A stretch of 64,000 nt of DNA from Xanthomonas melonis (GCF_020783655.1 NZ_JAJGQH010000017.1:1-64000), one strand, 5' to 3'. Positions 34,809 through 44,844 are shown, counted from the first letter of the stretch. Notes: generated from the sequence alone by a model not told the origin. Made by a program: numbers and translations.

Positions 34809-37735
34809 TAGAAGGTACCGCGGATGCCGAGCATGACGGTGCGCCCGGGTTGATACAGATCGTAGGTGGCGTTGGGCCAGGCGTAGGTCGTGCGCAAGGG
34901 CTCGTCGGTGATGTTGGTGACGTTGAGGGTGAGCTGCGGCTTGGACGGCAGCCAGTCCAGCGCATAGCTGGCCGACAGATCCAGCTGGCCGCGCGCATCG
35001 GCATTCAGGCGTGCGTACGGAATGCCGTTCTGGTTGGCGCCGGAGATCACCATGTCGTCGTTCCAGGTGTAGGACACGCGCACCGAGGCGGCGTTTTTCT
35101 CCCAGTACACCGTCCCGTTCCACAGGTTCGGCGCCACGCCCACCGCCACCGCCGGTACGCCCTCGCCTTCAGAAGACTGGGTGACGTGGGTGTAGTTGAG
35201 GCTGAAGCCCAGGCCATCGACCAGCCTGTCCAGCGGCTGCACCCAGATGGCTTCGGTACCGCGGATGTCGAGCACGCCATCGGCATTGACCTGGGTCTGC
35301 ACGTCGACCGTGGCCGCATCCGGCCCACCGCGCTGCTGCAGGCCAGCCTGCTGGATCGGCAGCAGGCTGTCGTACGGCACGCCCAGCTGATTGAAGGGAA
35401 TGCGCCGCACGCCATTGACGGTGAAGCCGCTGATGCGCTTGTTGAACAGGGTCAGGCCCACATACCCTTCGCCGCCGGTATACCACTCGCCGCCGAAATC
35501 GACATTGGTGGACAGGTACGGCGCCAGGTTGGGATTGCCTTGCGTTGCGGTCTGCGCGGAGGGATCGCTGAAATTGGTGTTGGGCAACATCGCGCTCGGG
35601 TCCGGGCGGGTGAGCGTGCGCGAGCTGGACAGCCGCAGTACCACATTGTCGGCCACGTCCCAGGCCGCATTGAACGAGGGCAGGGCTTCCTTGTAGTCGG
35701 AATCGAGCACCTGCACGCGGCGGATGCCGTTGATGGTGACCGGCCCGGTGATGGTCTGGTCGGTGGTGACGTAACGTACGCCGGCGTTGAGCCGAAGCGT
35801 GCGATTCCACACCTCGGTTTCCGCGTTGGTTTCGATGTAGAAGCCGAGGTTCTTCTCGCGGATGCCGCCGGTCGAGGCGCCGGTGTTGGCCGAGTTGGAT
35901 TCCGGCGCTGCATCGCGCAGTGGGTAATAGTTGGTGTCGCGCAGGAAGCGATCGAAATCGGCGGTAATGAAGCCGTCCGGGCCGGGCCGCAGATATGTCG
36001 CCAGCACCGCGCTCGGCACGGCCGAGCCGGGCCCGCCGTTGCAGACGTTGCCGCCGCCGCCGCGGCAGACCACCTGTTCCCACGCCACGCTGTTGTCGAA
36101 GCCGCGAATGGTGCGCTCGGCCTGGTCGTAGGCCGCACCGATCTTGATGTTGCGTTTGTCTTCGCCGAACTGCAGGTCGGCGCGCGCGCCACGGGTTTGC
36201 GTCACGCGCTTTTCGTTCTGGATGTTGACCCGGCCACCGCTCCAGCCCCAGCCCAGGTTGGGATCGTTCAGATCCAGCGGGCTGCTGATGCTGGGACGAT
36301 CACCGCCGGTGTTGCGGTAGTCCACGGTGGTGAAAGGCGAGGTCACCAGGATGCTGGGCGATTCGCGTGCCAGCCAGCTGCGCGTGGCATTGGCCTGCAC
36401 GTTGAGCTTGATGTCCTGCTCGGCGCCGAACAGCAGCTCGGCACCGGGATTGACGCTCCAGAACTTGACGTTCTCCCGGTACGGGCGCGCTTCCAGAAAG
36501 TACTGCGCATTGGCGAAGGTGGCGCTGGTGACCACGTTGTTCTGATCCAGCTGCATGCCCAGCGGGATCATGTTGCCGTTGCGGCCGATCAGATTCATGC
36601 TGATGCGTTCGGTGGTGCGCTCGGCTTCGGAGTACAGCGTGTCCAGGTAGAAATGCAGGCTGTCGGAAGGCCGCCATTCCAGCGCCATCACCGCCGCGTC
36701 GCGGTCGCGATCGCCGCTCATGTGCACGCTGCGGCCCAGCCGCGGGATCAGCGCATCGCTGATCTGGGCGATGCTCAGGCCCGGATTGCGCGCCAGCAGC
36801 CAGGCCGCATCGATGGTTTCGCCGGTGGTCAGGCCGCTGCCGGCAGTGGCCGGCACCCGATCGGGAATGCGCCAGTTGCCGCCGCCGTTGACGTTGCAGG
36901 CGGCCGGCTGATTGGTCGCCGGCGTGCCTGCGGGCGGGGCGAGGCCGCATTGGGTGTAGGTGAGGCCGGGATTGGTCCAGCCCACGCTCTCGAAGCCGCG
37001 CACGCCCAGCTTGCTGCGCACCGAGGCCAGCCCGAACAATGCGCCGAAGGTGCCTTCCTCATTGGTCCAGCTGCCCATGAAGGCGCCACGCGGGGTGGTC
37101 TTCTCGCTGGTGCTGTTCCAGTCGGCCTGGGCCTGATAGGTGAAATGCACGCCGGCGCGGTCGAACGGGCGCGCGCTGCGCATGTCCACCACGCCGGAGA
37201 CGCCGCCCTCGAGCATGCTCGCGGTGGGAGTCTTGCTGACGGTGAGCTGGGTGAAGAACTCGGTGGGGAACAGGTTCAGATCGACTTCGCGGTTCTGATT
37301 CTGCGCATTCAGGCCGATCGAGGCGGTGGCGATGCTGGAGCCGTTGAGCGTGGTCTTGGTGAAGCTGGTGCCCAGGCCGCGGATGGCGATATTCAGGCCC
37401 TCGCCGTTGACATCGCGCGCCAGCTGCACGCCGGGGATGCGGTTGAGCGACTCGGCGATATTCATGTCCGGAAACTTGCCGATGTCTTCGGCGAACACGG
37501 TGTCGGCGAAGCCGACCGCATCGCGCTTGGCATCGGTGGAGAACTGGATGCTGCGGCGGTAGCCGGAGACGGTGACGGTATCGAGCTGGGTCACTGCATC
37601 GTTGCCGCCCGCCGGATCCGGCGGGGATTGCGACGTAGTGGTGTCGGACTGGGCCCAGGCGACCGTGCTGGCCATGCCCAGCAGGACCGAGCCCAACGCG
37701 CAGGACAACGCGGTTCGTGCGTAGCTGTTCTTCAC
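34808..37735 (-). CDS. TonB-dependent receptor of the xylan locus
   Basis: 975 residues from a GTG start at 37735 (AAGGGA 7 nt upstream). Signal peptide about 1-28 (ending STVAWA), a TonB-box-like segment (QLDTVTVSGYRRS, residues about 50-62), plug domain (DIGKFPDMNIAESLNRIPGVQLARDVNGEGLNIAIRG is its typical core) and a 22-strand barrel ending GIRGTF. This plug type is that of large carbohydrate receptors in Xanthomonas CUT systems. It is first in a unit with the GPH transporter and GH43, and its promoter region holds a xyl-box, so the ligand is probably a xylo- or glucuronoxylo-oligosaccharide. Confidence 0.94.
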   Translation of the reverse strand: MKNSYARTALSCALGSVLLGMASTVAWAQSDTTTSQSPPDPAGGNDAVTQLDTVTVSGYRRSIQFSTDAKRDAVGFADTVFAEDIGKFPDMNIAESLNRIPGVQLARDVNGEGLNIAIRGLGTSFTKTTLNGSSIATASIGLNAQNQNREVDLNLFPTEFFTQLTVSKTPTASMLEGGVSGVVDMRSARPFDRAGVHFTYQAQADWNSTSEKTTPRGAFMGSWTNEEGTFGALFGLASVRSKLGVRGFESVGWTNPGLTYTQCGLAPPAGTPATNQPAACNVNGGGNWRIPDRVPATAGSGLTTGETIDAAWLLARNPGLSIAQISDALIPRLGRSVHMSGDRDRDAAVMALEWRPSDSLHFYLDTLYSEAERTTERISMNLIGRNGNMIPLGMQLDQNNVVTSATFANAQYFLEARPYRENVKFWSVNPGAELLFGAEQDIKLNVQANATRSWLARESPSILVTSPFTTVDYRNTGGDRPSISSPLDLNDPNLGWGWSGGRVNIQNEKRVTQTRGARADLQFGEDKRNIKIGAAYDQAERTIRGFDNSVAWEQVVCRGGGGNVCNGGPGSAVPSAVLATYLRPGPDGFITADFDRFLRDTNYYPLRDAAPESNSANTGASTGGIREKNLGFYIETNAETEVWNRTLRLNAGVRYVTTDQTITGPVTINGIRRVQVLDSDYKEALPSFNAAWDVADNVVLRLSSSRTLTRPDPSAMLPNTNFSDPSAQTATQGNPNLAPYLSTNVDFGGEWYTGGEGYVGLTLFNKRISGFTVNGVRRIPFNQLGVPYDSLLPIQQAGLQQRGGPDAATVDVQTQVNADGVLDIRGTEAIWVQPLDRLVDGLGFSLNYTHVTQSSEGEGVPAVAVGVAPNLWNGTVYWEKNAASVRVSYTWNDDMVISGANQNGIPYARLNADARGQLDLSASYALDWLPSKPQLTLNVTNITDEPLRTTYAWPNATYDLYQPGRTVMLGIRGTF

Positions 37736-37857
37736 CGTAATCCCTTCCCTAACAGGTGAGCGGGTATCCCACGCATCGCCCCGGCGCAGGGAATGCCGCC
37801 GCCGGAATCGGCGCGGCGATGGTGCGGTGGGGAAGACGGGCGATCAGTGCCGTTGGA

Positions 37858-37871
37858 TGTTAGCGCTACCA
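37858..37871 (-). promoter_or_regulatory. xyl-box operator 1
   Basis: On the minus strand the site reads TGGTAGCGCTAACA, identical to the xyl-box I recall for the LacI-type repressor XylR of X. campestris. It lies 123-136 bp upstream of the receptor start. Confidence 0.8.
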
Positions 37872-38017
37872 AATTCGCAACATCACGCTGCAGGGCAGCA
37901 TAGGCCTGCGGGACCGGCAGGACCGCAGCATGCGAGCGGATCTCAGCATGGACGCAGCGTCCCGCGTGGCGTTCTCGTGCTGCACTGCGCGATGGATTCA
38001 TCGCCACGGCGTGGTAA

Positions 38018-38031
38018 TGGTAGCGCTATCA
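38018..38031 (+). promoter_or_regulatory. xyl-box operator 2
   Basis: TGGTAGCGCTATCA differs from the xyl-box consensus at one position and lies 164-177 bp upstream of the hexuronate transporter start. Confidence 0.75.
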
Positions 38032-38194
38032 CCCGTGGCGCAAGGCCACCTCCTGCAGGTGCGGCGGTCGATGAACTCCAGCGAAGAACGCGGCAGCGAC
38101 ACGCGTGACCGGCACCGGAGCCGTACGCGCTGCGGCTATGCCGCCAGGTCGGTTCGGGACCTGCGCGATGCGCTGCTCCACGCAGGCCATGCGC

Positions 38195-39511
38195 ATGAGT
38201 GACACGCCCGCAGGCGTACCCGTCGCTGCGCCGGCGGGGCTGGGCCGCGTGCGCTGGCGCGTCTGCGCGCTGCTGCTGGCGGCCACCACCATCAACTACG
38301 TCGACCGCCAGGTGCTGGGCGTGCTGGCACCGTTCCTGCAGACCCGGATCGGCTGGAACGAGATCCAGTACGGCTATATCGTCACCGCCTTCCAGGCGGC
38401 GTACGCGGTGGGGCTGTTGTGCAGCGGTGCGGTGATCGACCGCTTCGGCACGCGCATCGGCTATGCGCTGGCGATCGGCGTCTGGAGCCTGGCGGCAATG
38501 GGGCATGCACTGGCGAGCAGCGTGGTCGGTTTTGCGATTGCGCGCTTTTTCCTGGGATTGGGCGAATCGGGCAATTTTCCTGCTGCGCTCAAGACGGTGG
38601 CCGAATGGTTTCCGCGCCGCGAGCGCGCGCTGGCCACCGGCATCTTCAATTCCGGATCCAACATCGGTGCCATCGTCGCGCCGTTGCTGGTGCCGGTGAT
38701 CGCCACCGCCTGGGGCTGGCAGGCGGCGTTCCTGTTCACCGGCGTGCTCAGCGCCACCTGGCTTGGGGTGTGGTGGGTCAGTTACCACCCGCCCGAGCAA
38801 CAGCCCGGCTTATCGGCGGCGGAACTGGCGCATATCCGCAGCGATGCGCACGAACCGGTACAGCGCCGGCTGTCGTGGGCGCAGGTGTTGCGGCACCGGC
38901 AGGCCTGGGCGTTCGTGCTGGGCAAGTTCATCACCGATCCGATCTGGTGGTTCTTTTTGTTCTGGCTGCCGAAGTTCCTGCATGCCCAATATGGTTTGAG
39001 CCTGCTGCAGCTTGGTGCGCCGTTGATCGTGATCTTCGTGCTGGCCGATGTCGGCAGTATTGCCGGGGGCTGGATCGCCGGGCGCTTCATCGCGCGCGGC
39101 TGGAGCGTCAACCGCGCGCGCAAGACCGCCATGCTGATCTGCGCCGTCTGCGTGGTGCCGATCGTGTTCGCCGCGCGGGCGGACCACCTGTGGCTGGCGG
39201 TGACGCTGATCGGGTTGGCGACCGCGGCGCATCAGGGCTGGTCGGCCAACCTGTTCACGCTGCCCTCGGACATGTTCCCACGCCATGCAGTGGCCACGGT
39301 GGTGGGCATCGGCGGATTCGCCGGCGCGGTGGGCGGGATGTTGATCGCCACCTTCATCGGGTTTTTGCTACAGGCGACCGGAAGTTATGTGCCGGTGTTC
39401 CTGATGGCCGGTTCTGCATATCTGCTGGCGTTGGCCGTCGTGCATCATTTAGTGCCGCGGCTGGAACCGGCGCACCTGCCTGCGGCCGATCCGGCGCCGC
39501 CATCTTCCTGA
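38195..39511 (+). CDS. Hexuronate transporter (ExuT-like MFS)
   Basis: 438 residues from the ATG at 38195 (CAGG 8 nt upstream; ATG at 38189 is in frame but too close to it). Twelve transmembrane helices of the anion:cation symporter group: TTINYVDRQVLGVLAPFLQ, FLGLGESGNFPAALKTVAEWFPRRERALATGIFNSGSNIGAI. These are hallmarks of ExuT/GudP-type carriers for glucuronate, galacturonate or aldonates. As first gene before GH10, uxaC and GH2, it probably carries glucuronate released from xylan side chains. Confidence 0.9.
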   Translation: MSDTPAGVPVAAPAGLGRVRWRVCALLLAATTINYVDRQVLGVLAPFLQTRIGWNEIQYGYIVTAFQAAYAVGLLCSGAVIDRFGTRIGYALAIGVWSLAAMGHALASSVVGFAIARFFLGLGESGNFPAALKTVAEWFPRRERALATGIFNSGSNIGAIVAPLLVPVIATAWGWQAAFLFTGVLSATWLGVWWVSYHPPEQQPGLSAAELAHIRSDAHEPVQRRLSWAQVLRHRQAWAFVLGKFITDPIWWFFLFWLPKFLHAQYGLSLLQLGAPLIVIFVLADVGSIAGGWIAGRFIARGWSVNRARKTAMLICAVCVVPIVFAARADHLWLAVTLIGLATAAHQGWSANLFTLPSDMFPRHAVATVVGIGGFAGAVGGMLIATFIGFLLQATGSYVPVFLMAGSAYLLALAVVHHLVPRLEPAHLPAADPAPPSS

Positions 39512-39521
39512 GGGACGCATC

Positions 39522-40514
39522 ATGCATCTGCACAGAGTGGGACTGGGCGTGTTGCTCGCCGCAAGCATCGTTTCGGCCGCACAGGGCACGCCATTGGCAG
39601 CGGGCGCGTCCAAGTTTCTTGGCAGTGCCTACAGCCCGCAACAGGCACCGGAGTTCGCGCAGTACTGGAACAAGCTCACGCCGGAGAATGCCGGTAAGTG
39701 GGGCACGGTGGAAGCGGTACGCGACCGGATGGACTGGAGCGGGCTGGACACGGCCTACCGGTTCGCCAAGGCGAACGGCATGCCGTTCCAGATGCATGTG
39801 ATGGTCTGGGGTAACCAGCAGCCGGAATGGATCAAATCGCTCCCGCCGGCCGAACAACGCCGCGAGATCGAACAATGGTTCGCTGCCGTCGCGCAGCGCT
39901 ATCCGGACATCGACCTGCTGGAAGTGGTCAACGAACCGCTCAACGATCCGCCCAGCAAGGACGATGCCGGCGGCGGCAACTATCTGCAGGCACTCGGCGG
40001 CAGCGGCGCCAGCGGCTGGGAATGGGTGCTGCAGTCGTTCCGGCTGGCTCGCCAGCACTTTCCGCGCGCCCGGCTGATGATCAACGACTACAGCATCACC
40101 AACACTGCCAATGCCACGCAGCGCTATCTGCAGATCGTGCAGCTATTGCAACGCGAGCGTCTGCTGGATGCGATCGGCATCCAGGAGCATGCCTTCGAGA
40201 CCACGCCGAATGTGGCGATGTCGGTGCACCGCGCCAATCTGGACGCACTGGCGGCCACCGGCCTGCCGATCTACATCACCGAGTTCGATCTGGATGGCCC
40301 CAGCGATGCGCAGCAACTGGCCGATTATCAACGGGTGTTCCCGACCTTCTGGGAGCATCCGGCGGTGCGCGGCATCACCCTGTGGGGATTCCGCCCCGGA
40401 CTGTGGCGCGACAAGCAGGCGGCGTATCTGGTGCGCAGCGATGGCAGCGAGCGCCCCGCCCTGACCTGGTTGCGCGATTACGTGGCGACCCATCCCGGAA
40501 CGCCCGCGCCATGA
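39522..40514 (+). CDS. Endo-1,4-beta-xylanase, GH10
   Basis: 330 residues, with a signal peptide (about 1-22, SAAQG). The GH10 barrel shows KLTPENAGKWG, the acid/base Glu138 in LEVVNEP and the nucleophile Glu254 in IYITEFD. It is short for GH10: the usual HxLVWH strand is replaced by MHVMVWGNQQP. It should cut xylan or xylo-oligosaccharides in the periplasm or outside. It lies 10 bp after the hexuronate transporter and 51 bp before uxaC, in the same unit; this corresponds to xyn10A of the X. campestris locus as I recall it. Confidence 0.94.
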   Translation: MHLHRVGLGVLLAASIVSAAQGTPLAAGASKFLGSAYSPQQAPEFAQYWNKLTPENAGKWGTVEAVRDRMDWSGLDTAYRFAKANGMPFQMHVMVWGNQQPEWIKSLPPAEQRREIEQWFAAVAQRYPDIDLLEVVNEPLNDPPSKDDAGGGNYLQALGGSGASGWEWVLQSFRLARQHFPRARLMINDYSITNTANATQRYLQIVQLLQRERLLDAIGIQEHAFETTPNVAMSVHRANLDALAATGLPIYITEFDLDGPSDAQQLADYQRVFPTFWEHPAVRGITLWGFRPGLWRDKQAAYLVRSDGSERPALTWLRDYVATHPGTPAP

Positions 40515-40565
40515 CGCGGGCGGCCAACGGCATCCGCTTCCCGCATTCTTCGGCGTTCTGATTCC

Positions 40566-41987
40566 ATGCCCACGTCCTTGCCATTGACCCTGCACGACGA
40601 CCGCCTGCTGCCGGCAGATCCCGGCACCCGCGCCATCGCGCGCCGGCTGTATGCGCAGATTGCGCAGCTGCCGATCATCAGCCCGCACGGCCACACCGAC
40701 CCGGCCTGGTTTGCGACCGATGCCGCCTTCGCCAACGCCACCGAACTGCTGCTGGTACCCGACCATTACGTGTTCCGCATGCTCTACAGCCAGGGCGTCG
40801 ACCTGGATGCGCTGGGCATTCCGCGCGCCGATGGCACGCGCGCGGCGGTCGACCCGCGTGCGGCGTGGCGCGTATTTGCCGCCCACTTCGCGCTGCTGCG
40901 CGGCACGCCGTCGGCGTTGTGGCTCAACCATGTCTTCCATGACGTGTTCGATCTGCGTCTCCGGCTGGATGCCGGCACCGCCGATCACTACTACGAACAC
41001 ATCACCGCCGCGCTGCAGACGCCGGCATTCGCGCCACGTGCGCTGTTCGAGCGCTTCAACATCGAGGTGATCGCCACCACCGAATCGCCGCTGGACACGC
41101 TGCAGCACCACACGGCCATCGCCGGCAGCGGATGGAAGGGACGCGTGCTGACCGCCTATCGCCCGGACCCGGTGGTGGATCCGGAGCACGAACAGTTCGC
41201 CGATGCACTGCAGCGCTTCGGCGAACTCACCGGCGAAGACGTCTACACCTGGCCAGGCTATCTGCGTGCGCACCGCCAGCGCCGCGCCTTCTTCGCAGCG
41301 CACGGTGCCACCTCCACCGATCACGGCCACCCCAGTGCCGCTACCGCGGACCTGGCGCCGGCCGAGGCGCAACGCCTGTTCGAGACCGTGGTGCGCGGCG
41401 CGGCGACCCCGGCGCAGGCCGAATTGTTCCGCGCGCAGGTGCTGACCGAGATGGCGGGCATGAGCCTGGACGACGGCCTGGTGATGCAGCTGCATCCGGG
41501 CTGCTTCCGCAATCACAACCGGCCACTGTTCCAGCGCTATGGACGCGACAAGGGTGCCGACATTCCGATGCGCACCGACTACGTGCACGCGCTCAGGCCC
41601 TTGCTGGATCGCCATGGCAACGACCCGCGGCTGCGCCTGATCGTGTTCACCCTGGACGAGACCAGCTATAGCCGCGAACTGGCGCCATTGGCCGGGCATT
41701 ACCCGGCGCTGCTGCTGGGCCCGGCATGGTGGTTCCATGACGCGCCCGAAGGCATGTGGCGCTTCCGCGAGCAGACCCTGGCCAGTGCCGGCTTCTACAA
41801 TACGGTGGGCTTCAACGACGACACCCGCGCATTCCTGTCGATTCCCGCGCGGCACGATGTGGCACGGCGCGTGGACAGCGCGTTCCTGGCCACGCTGGTG
41901 GCCGAGCATCGGCTCGACGAAGACGAAGCTGCGCAGATCGCGGTGGACCTGGCCTACCGGCTGCCCAAGCAGGCCTACAAGCTGTGA
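40566..41987 (+). CDS. uxaC: Glucuronate isomerase
   Basis: Converts D-glucuronate to D-fructuronate. 473 residues, the family length. The N-terminal LISPHGHTDP (metal-binding His-x-His) and later FERFNIEVIATTESPLDTL and GLVMQLHPGCFRNHN are diagnostic of UxaC. It is cytosolic. It follows the xylanase by 51 bp. Together with uxuB and the mannonate dehydratase in unit 3 it forms the glucuronate branch to 2-keto-3-deoxygluconate. Confidence 0.97.
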   Translation: MPTSLPLTLHDDRLLPADPGTRAIARRLYAQIAQLPIISPHGHTDPAWFATDAAFANATELLLVPDHYVFRMLYSQGVDLDALGIPRADGTRAAVDPRAAWRVFAAHFALLRGTPSALWLNHVFHDVFDLRLRLDAGTADHYYEHITAALQTPAFAPRALFERFNIEVIATTESPLDTLQHHTAIAGSGWKGRVLTAYRPDPVVDPEHEQFADALQRFGELTGEDVYTWPGYLRAHRQRRAFFAAHGATSTDHGHPSAATADLAPAEAQRLFETVVRGAATPAQAELFRAQVLTEMAGMSLDDGLVMQLHPGCFRNHNRPLFQRYGRDKGADIPMRTDYVHALRPLLDRHGNDPRLRLIVFTLDETSYSRELAPLAGHYPALLLGPAWWFHDAPEGMWRFREQTLASAGFYNTVGFNDDTRAFLSIPARHDVARRVDSAFLATLVAEHRLDEDEAAQIAVDLAYRLPKQAYKL

Positions 41988-42066
41988 GGCGATGGGGCGA
42001 CGGACCCGTGCCGGCTGCCGTTTTGCCGTACGCGATATGCTGCCCGCATATGCAGGATCCGGTGCC

Positions 42067-44844
42067 ATGACCCCGGGGTCGTGGGCATCGGCTGCGGCGG
42101 GCGGCCTGCGCCATCGCTGCGCGCGCTGGATGCCCTTGATCCTGCTCGTGATCTACGCGGCCCTGCCTGCACTGGGCGTCTCGGCGGAGCAGGCGGGTGA
42201 TGCGCCGCGCGAGCGTGTAGTGCTCGACGCGCAATGGCGCTTCCAGCGCGGCGATCCGCCGGGCAACACCGTGGTGCTAGATTACGACGTGCGCCCGCAG
42301 GTGAGCGGCAGCGAGGATGGCAAGGCGGCCGATGCACGTCCGGAGCAGGCGCAGCGACTGCGTGCGTCGGCGACGAACGTCCTCAAGCCATGGATCCTGC
42401 CGACCGGCAATGCCTTGATCGCCAATCCCGCCCAGCGTCATCGGCGCCCACCCGGCCATCCCGGCAGCGATGTGGCCTATGTGCAGGCGGACTTCGACGA
42501 CAGCCGCTGGCAACAGGTGGAGCTGCCGCACGACTGGGCCATCGCCGGGCCGTTCCTGGCCGATGGGCCTTATGGCGGCATGGGCCGTCTGCCGAGCTGG
42601 GGTGTGGGTTGGTATCGCAGGACGTTGGATATCCCCGCCAGCGACCGCGGCCGCTCGCTGTTTCTTGATCTCGATGGTGCGATGGCGTATGCCACGGTCT
42701 GGCTCAACGGCAAGCTGGTCGGCGGCTGGCCCTACGGTTACGGCTCCTGGAGGCTGGACCTGACCCCGTACGCGATCGTCGGCGGACGCAATCAGCTGGC
42801 GATCCGCCTGGACAATCCGCCCGACTCGGCGCGCTGGTATCCCGGTGGCGGGTTGTATCGCCACGTGTGGTTGACCAAGACCGCGCCGCTGCATGTCGCG
42901 CACTGGGGTACGCAGCTCACCACGCCGCAGGTCTCGGCGGCGTCGGCGCGGGTGGAGCTGTCCGTCACCCTGGACAACGCCGCGCACACGGCTGCGCAGG
43001 CGCAGGTCGACACCGCGATCTACCCGCTCGATGCCGACAGCGGCGCGCCCCGTGGTGCGGCGGTGGCGCAGATCGCACCGCTGCAGGTTTCGGTACCGGC
43101 CGGTGGCAGCGCCCGCGTGCAGGGCGCGGTGCGCATCGATCATCCCCAGTTGTGGGGTCCGCCACCGACCCAGCGTCCGCACCGCTATGTGGCAGTGACC
43201 GAGGTCCGCCAGAACGGGCGGGTGGTGGACCGCTACCACACCCCGTTCGGCATCCGCAGCATCGTGTTCACTGCCGACCGGGGCCTGCTGGTCAATGGCG
43301 AGCGCGTGCCCATTCGCGGTGTGAACAACCACCACGACCTCGGTGCATTGGGCGCCGCCTTCAACGCGCGCGCCGCCGAGCGCCAGCTGCAGTTGCTGCA
43401 GCAGATGGGCGCCAATGCGATCCGCATGAGCCACAACCCGCCCGCACCGGAACTGCTGGAACTCACCGACCGCATGGGCCTGCTGGTGGTGGACGAAATC
43501 TTCGACAGTTGGGAGATGAAGAAGACCCCGCTGGATTTCCACCTGGTGTTCCCGCAATGGCATGAGCCGGACCTGCGCGCGATGCTGCGCCGCGACCGCA
43601 ACCATCCGTCGGTGATGCTGTGGAGCGTGGGCAACGAGGTCGGCGAGCAGTACACCGGCGAGCAGGGTGCCGCGATTGCGCGCGCCCTGCATGCCATCGT
43701 GCACGACGAAGATCCCAGCCGTCCGGCCACGGTGGCGATGAACTACGCTTCGCCGGACATGCCGCTGCCAGCCGCGCTGGATGTCATCAGCCTCAACTAT
43801 CAGGGAGAAGGCATTCGCGATGCGCCTGAATTTGCGGGCACCGAGCGCATCCGCAAGCAACCGCAATACCCTGCATTCCATGCGCAGTTTCCGCACAAGG
43901 CGATCCTCAGCAGCGAAACCGCCTCGGCATTGAGCAGCCGCGGCGTGTACCTGTTCCCGGTGACGCCGCAGACCAGCGCACCGGTCCGCGAGGGACGCGG
44001 CGGCGATGCGGAGGCGCACCAGGTCAGTGCCTACGAACTGCATGCCGTGGACTTCGGTTCCAGTGCGGACAAGGTGTTCGCCGCGCTGGACCGGCACCCG
44101 TACGTCGCCGGTGAATTCGTCTGGACCGGTTTCGATTACCTGGGCGAACCCACGCCGTACTACAGCGCGCGCAGCGCGTACTCGGGCATCCTGGACCTGG
44201 CGGGATTTCCCAAGGACCGCTATTGGCTGTACCAATCGCGCTGGCGCCCGGAGCTGCCGATGGCGCATCTGCTGCCGCACTGGAGCTGGCCGGGGCGCGA
44301 GGGCCAGGTCACTCCGGTGCACGTGTTCACCTCCGGCGACGAGGCCGAACTGTTCGTCAACGGCGTCTCGCAGGGAAGCAAGCGCAAGGGCCCGCTGCAG
44401 TATCGCCTGCGTTGGGATGCGGTGGTGTACCAGCCTGGCGAGCTGCGTGTGCAGGCCTACCGTCATGGCAAACCGTGGGCGAGCGACCGCCTGCAGACCG
44501 CAGGCCGCGCCACACGCATACAGGCCATACCCGACCGCAGCCGCATCCGCGGCGATGGCAAGGATCTGAGCTTCATCACCGTGCGCCTGCTCGATCGCCA
44601 GGGACGCGCTGCACCGACTGCAGGCGACCGCCTGCGCTTCCGCATCGAGGGACCGGGTGAACTGGTGGCCACCGACAATGGCGACCCGACCAACCTGGAG
44701 TCGTTCGTCTCGACACAACGCAATGCCTTCAATGGCCTGTGCCTGGCCATCGTGCGTGCGCGCAACGGTGCGCGCGGTCCGATCACCCTGCATGTGGAAT
44801 CAGACACGCTGCAGCCCACCAGCGTGCAGGTGCGGGCCGAATGA
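42067..44844 (+). CDS. Secreted glycoside hydrolase family 2 (beta-galactosidase-like)
   Basis: 925 residues from the ATG at 42067 (AGGA about 11 nt upstream; ATG at 42037 is another option). A hydrophobic N-terminal segment (about 20-40) looks like a signal peptide. A sugar-binding jelly-roll (PHDWAIAGPF; WYRRTLDIPAS), an immunoglobulin-like domain and a TIM barrel follow, with acid/base Glu524 in SVGNEVGEQ and nucleophile Glu617 in ILSSETAS. The C-terminal third contains DUF4982-like and invasin-like beta domains. Placed after uxaC in the xylan unit, it may trim galactosyl or other side chains from xylan; specificity is uncertain. Confidence 0.9.
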   Translation: MTPGSWASAAAGGLRHRCARWMPLILLVIYAALPALGVSAEQAGDAPRERVVLDAQWRFQRGDPPGNTVVLDYDVRPQVSGSEDGKAADARPEQAQRLRASATNVLKPWILPTGNALIANPAQRHRRPPGHPGSDVAYVQADFDDSRWQQVELPHDWAIAGPFLADGPYGGMGRLPSWGVGWYRRTLDIPASDRGRSLFLDLDGAMAYATVWLNGKLVGGWPYGYGSWRLDLTPYAIVGGRNQLAIRLDNPPDSARWYPGGGLYRHVWLTKTAPLHVAHWGTQLTTPQVSAASARVELSVTLDNAAHTAAQAQVDTAIYPLDADSGAPRGAAVAQIAPLQVSVPAGGSARVQGAVRIDHPQLWGPPPTQRPHRYVAVTEVRQNGRVVDRYHTPFGIRSIVFTADRGLLVNGERVPIRGVNNHHDLGALGAAFNARAAERQLQLLQQMGANAIRMSHNPPAPELLELTDRMGLLVVDEIFDSWEMKKTPLDFHLVFPQWHEPDLRAMLRRDRNHPSVMLWSVGNEVGEQYTGEQGAAIARALHAIVHDEDPSRPATVAMNYASPDMPLPAALDVISLNYQGEGIRDAPEFAGTERIRKQPQYPAFHAQFPHKAILSSETASALSSRGVYLFPVTPQTSAPVREGRGGDAEAHQVSAYELHAVDFGSSADKVFAALDRHPYVAGEFVWTGFDYLGEPTPYYSARSAYSGILDLAGFPKDRYWLYQSRWRPELPMAHLLPHWSWPGREGQVTPVHVFTSGDEAELFVNGVSQGSKRKGPLQYRLRWDAVVYQPGELRVQAYRHGKPWASDRLQTAGRATRIQAIPDRSRIRGDGKDLSFITVRLLDRQGRAAPTAGDRLRFRIEGPGELVATDNGDPTNLESFVSTQRNAFNGLCLAIVRARNGARGPITLHVESDTLQPTSVQVRAE

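Larger units (their letters stand above)
37736..38194. promoter_or_regulatory. Divergent regulatory region between receptor and hexuronate transporter
   Basis: 459 bp with no gene. It contains two near-identical 14-bp palindromes 160 bp apart (37858-37871 and 38018-38031) and must hold promoters for both transcription units. The spacing would allow a LacI-type tetramer to loop the DNA, but that is speculation. Confidence 0.7.

Noticed and set aside
34850-37759. Plus-strand open frame of 969 codons opposite the xylan TonB-dependent receptor
   Set aside because: It is the shadow of the receptor gene in a high-GC genome; its translation is low-complexity with no motifs.
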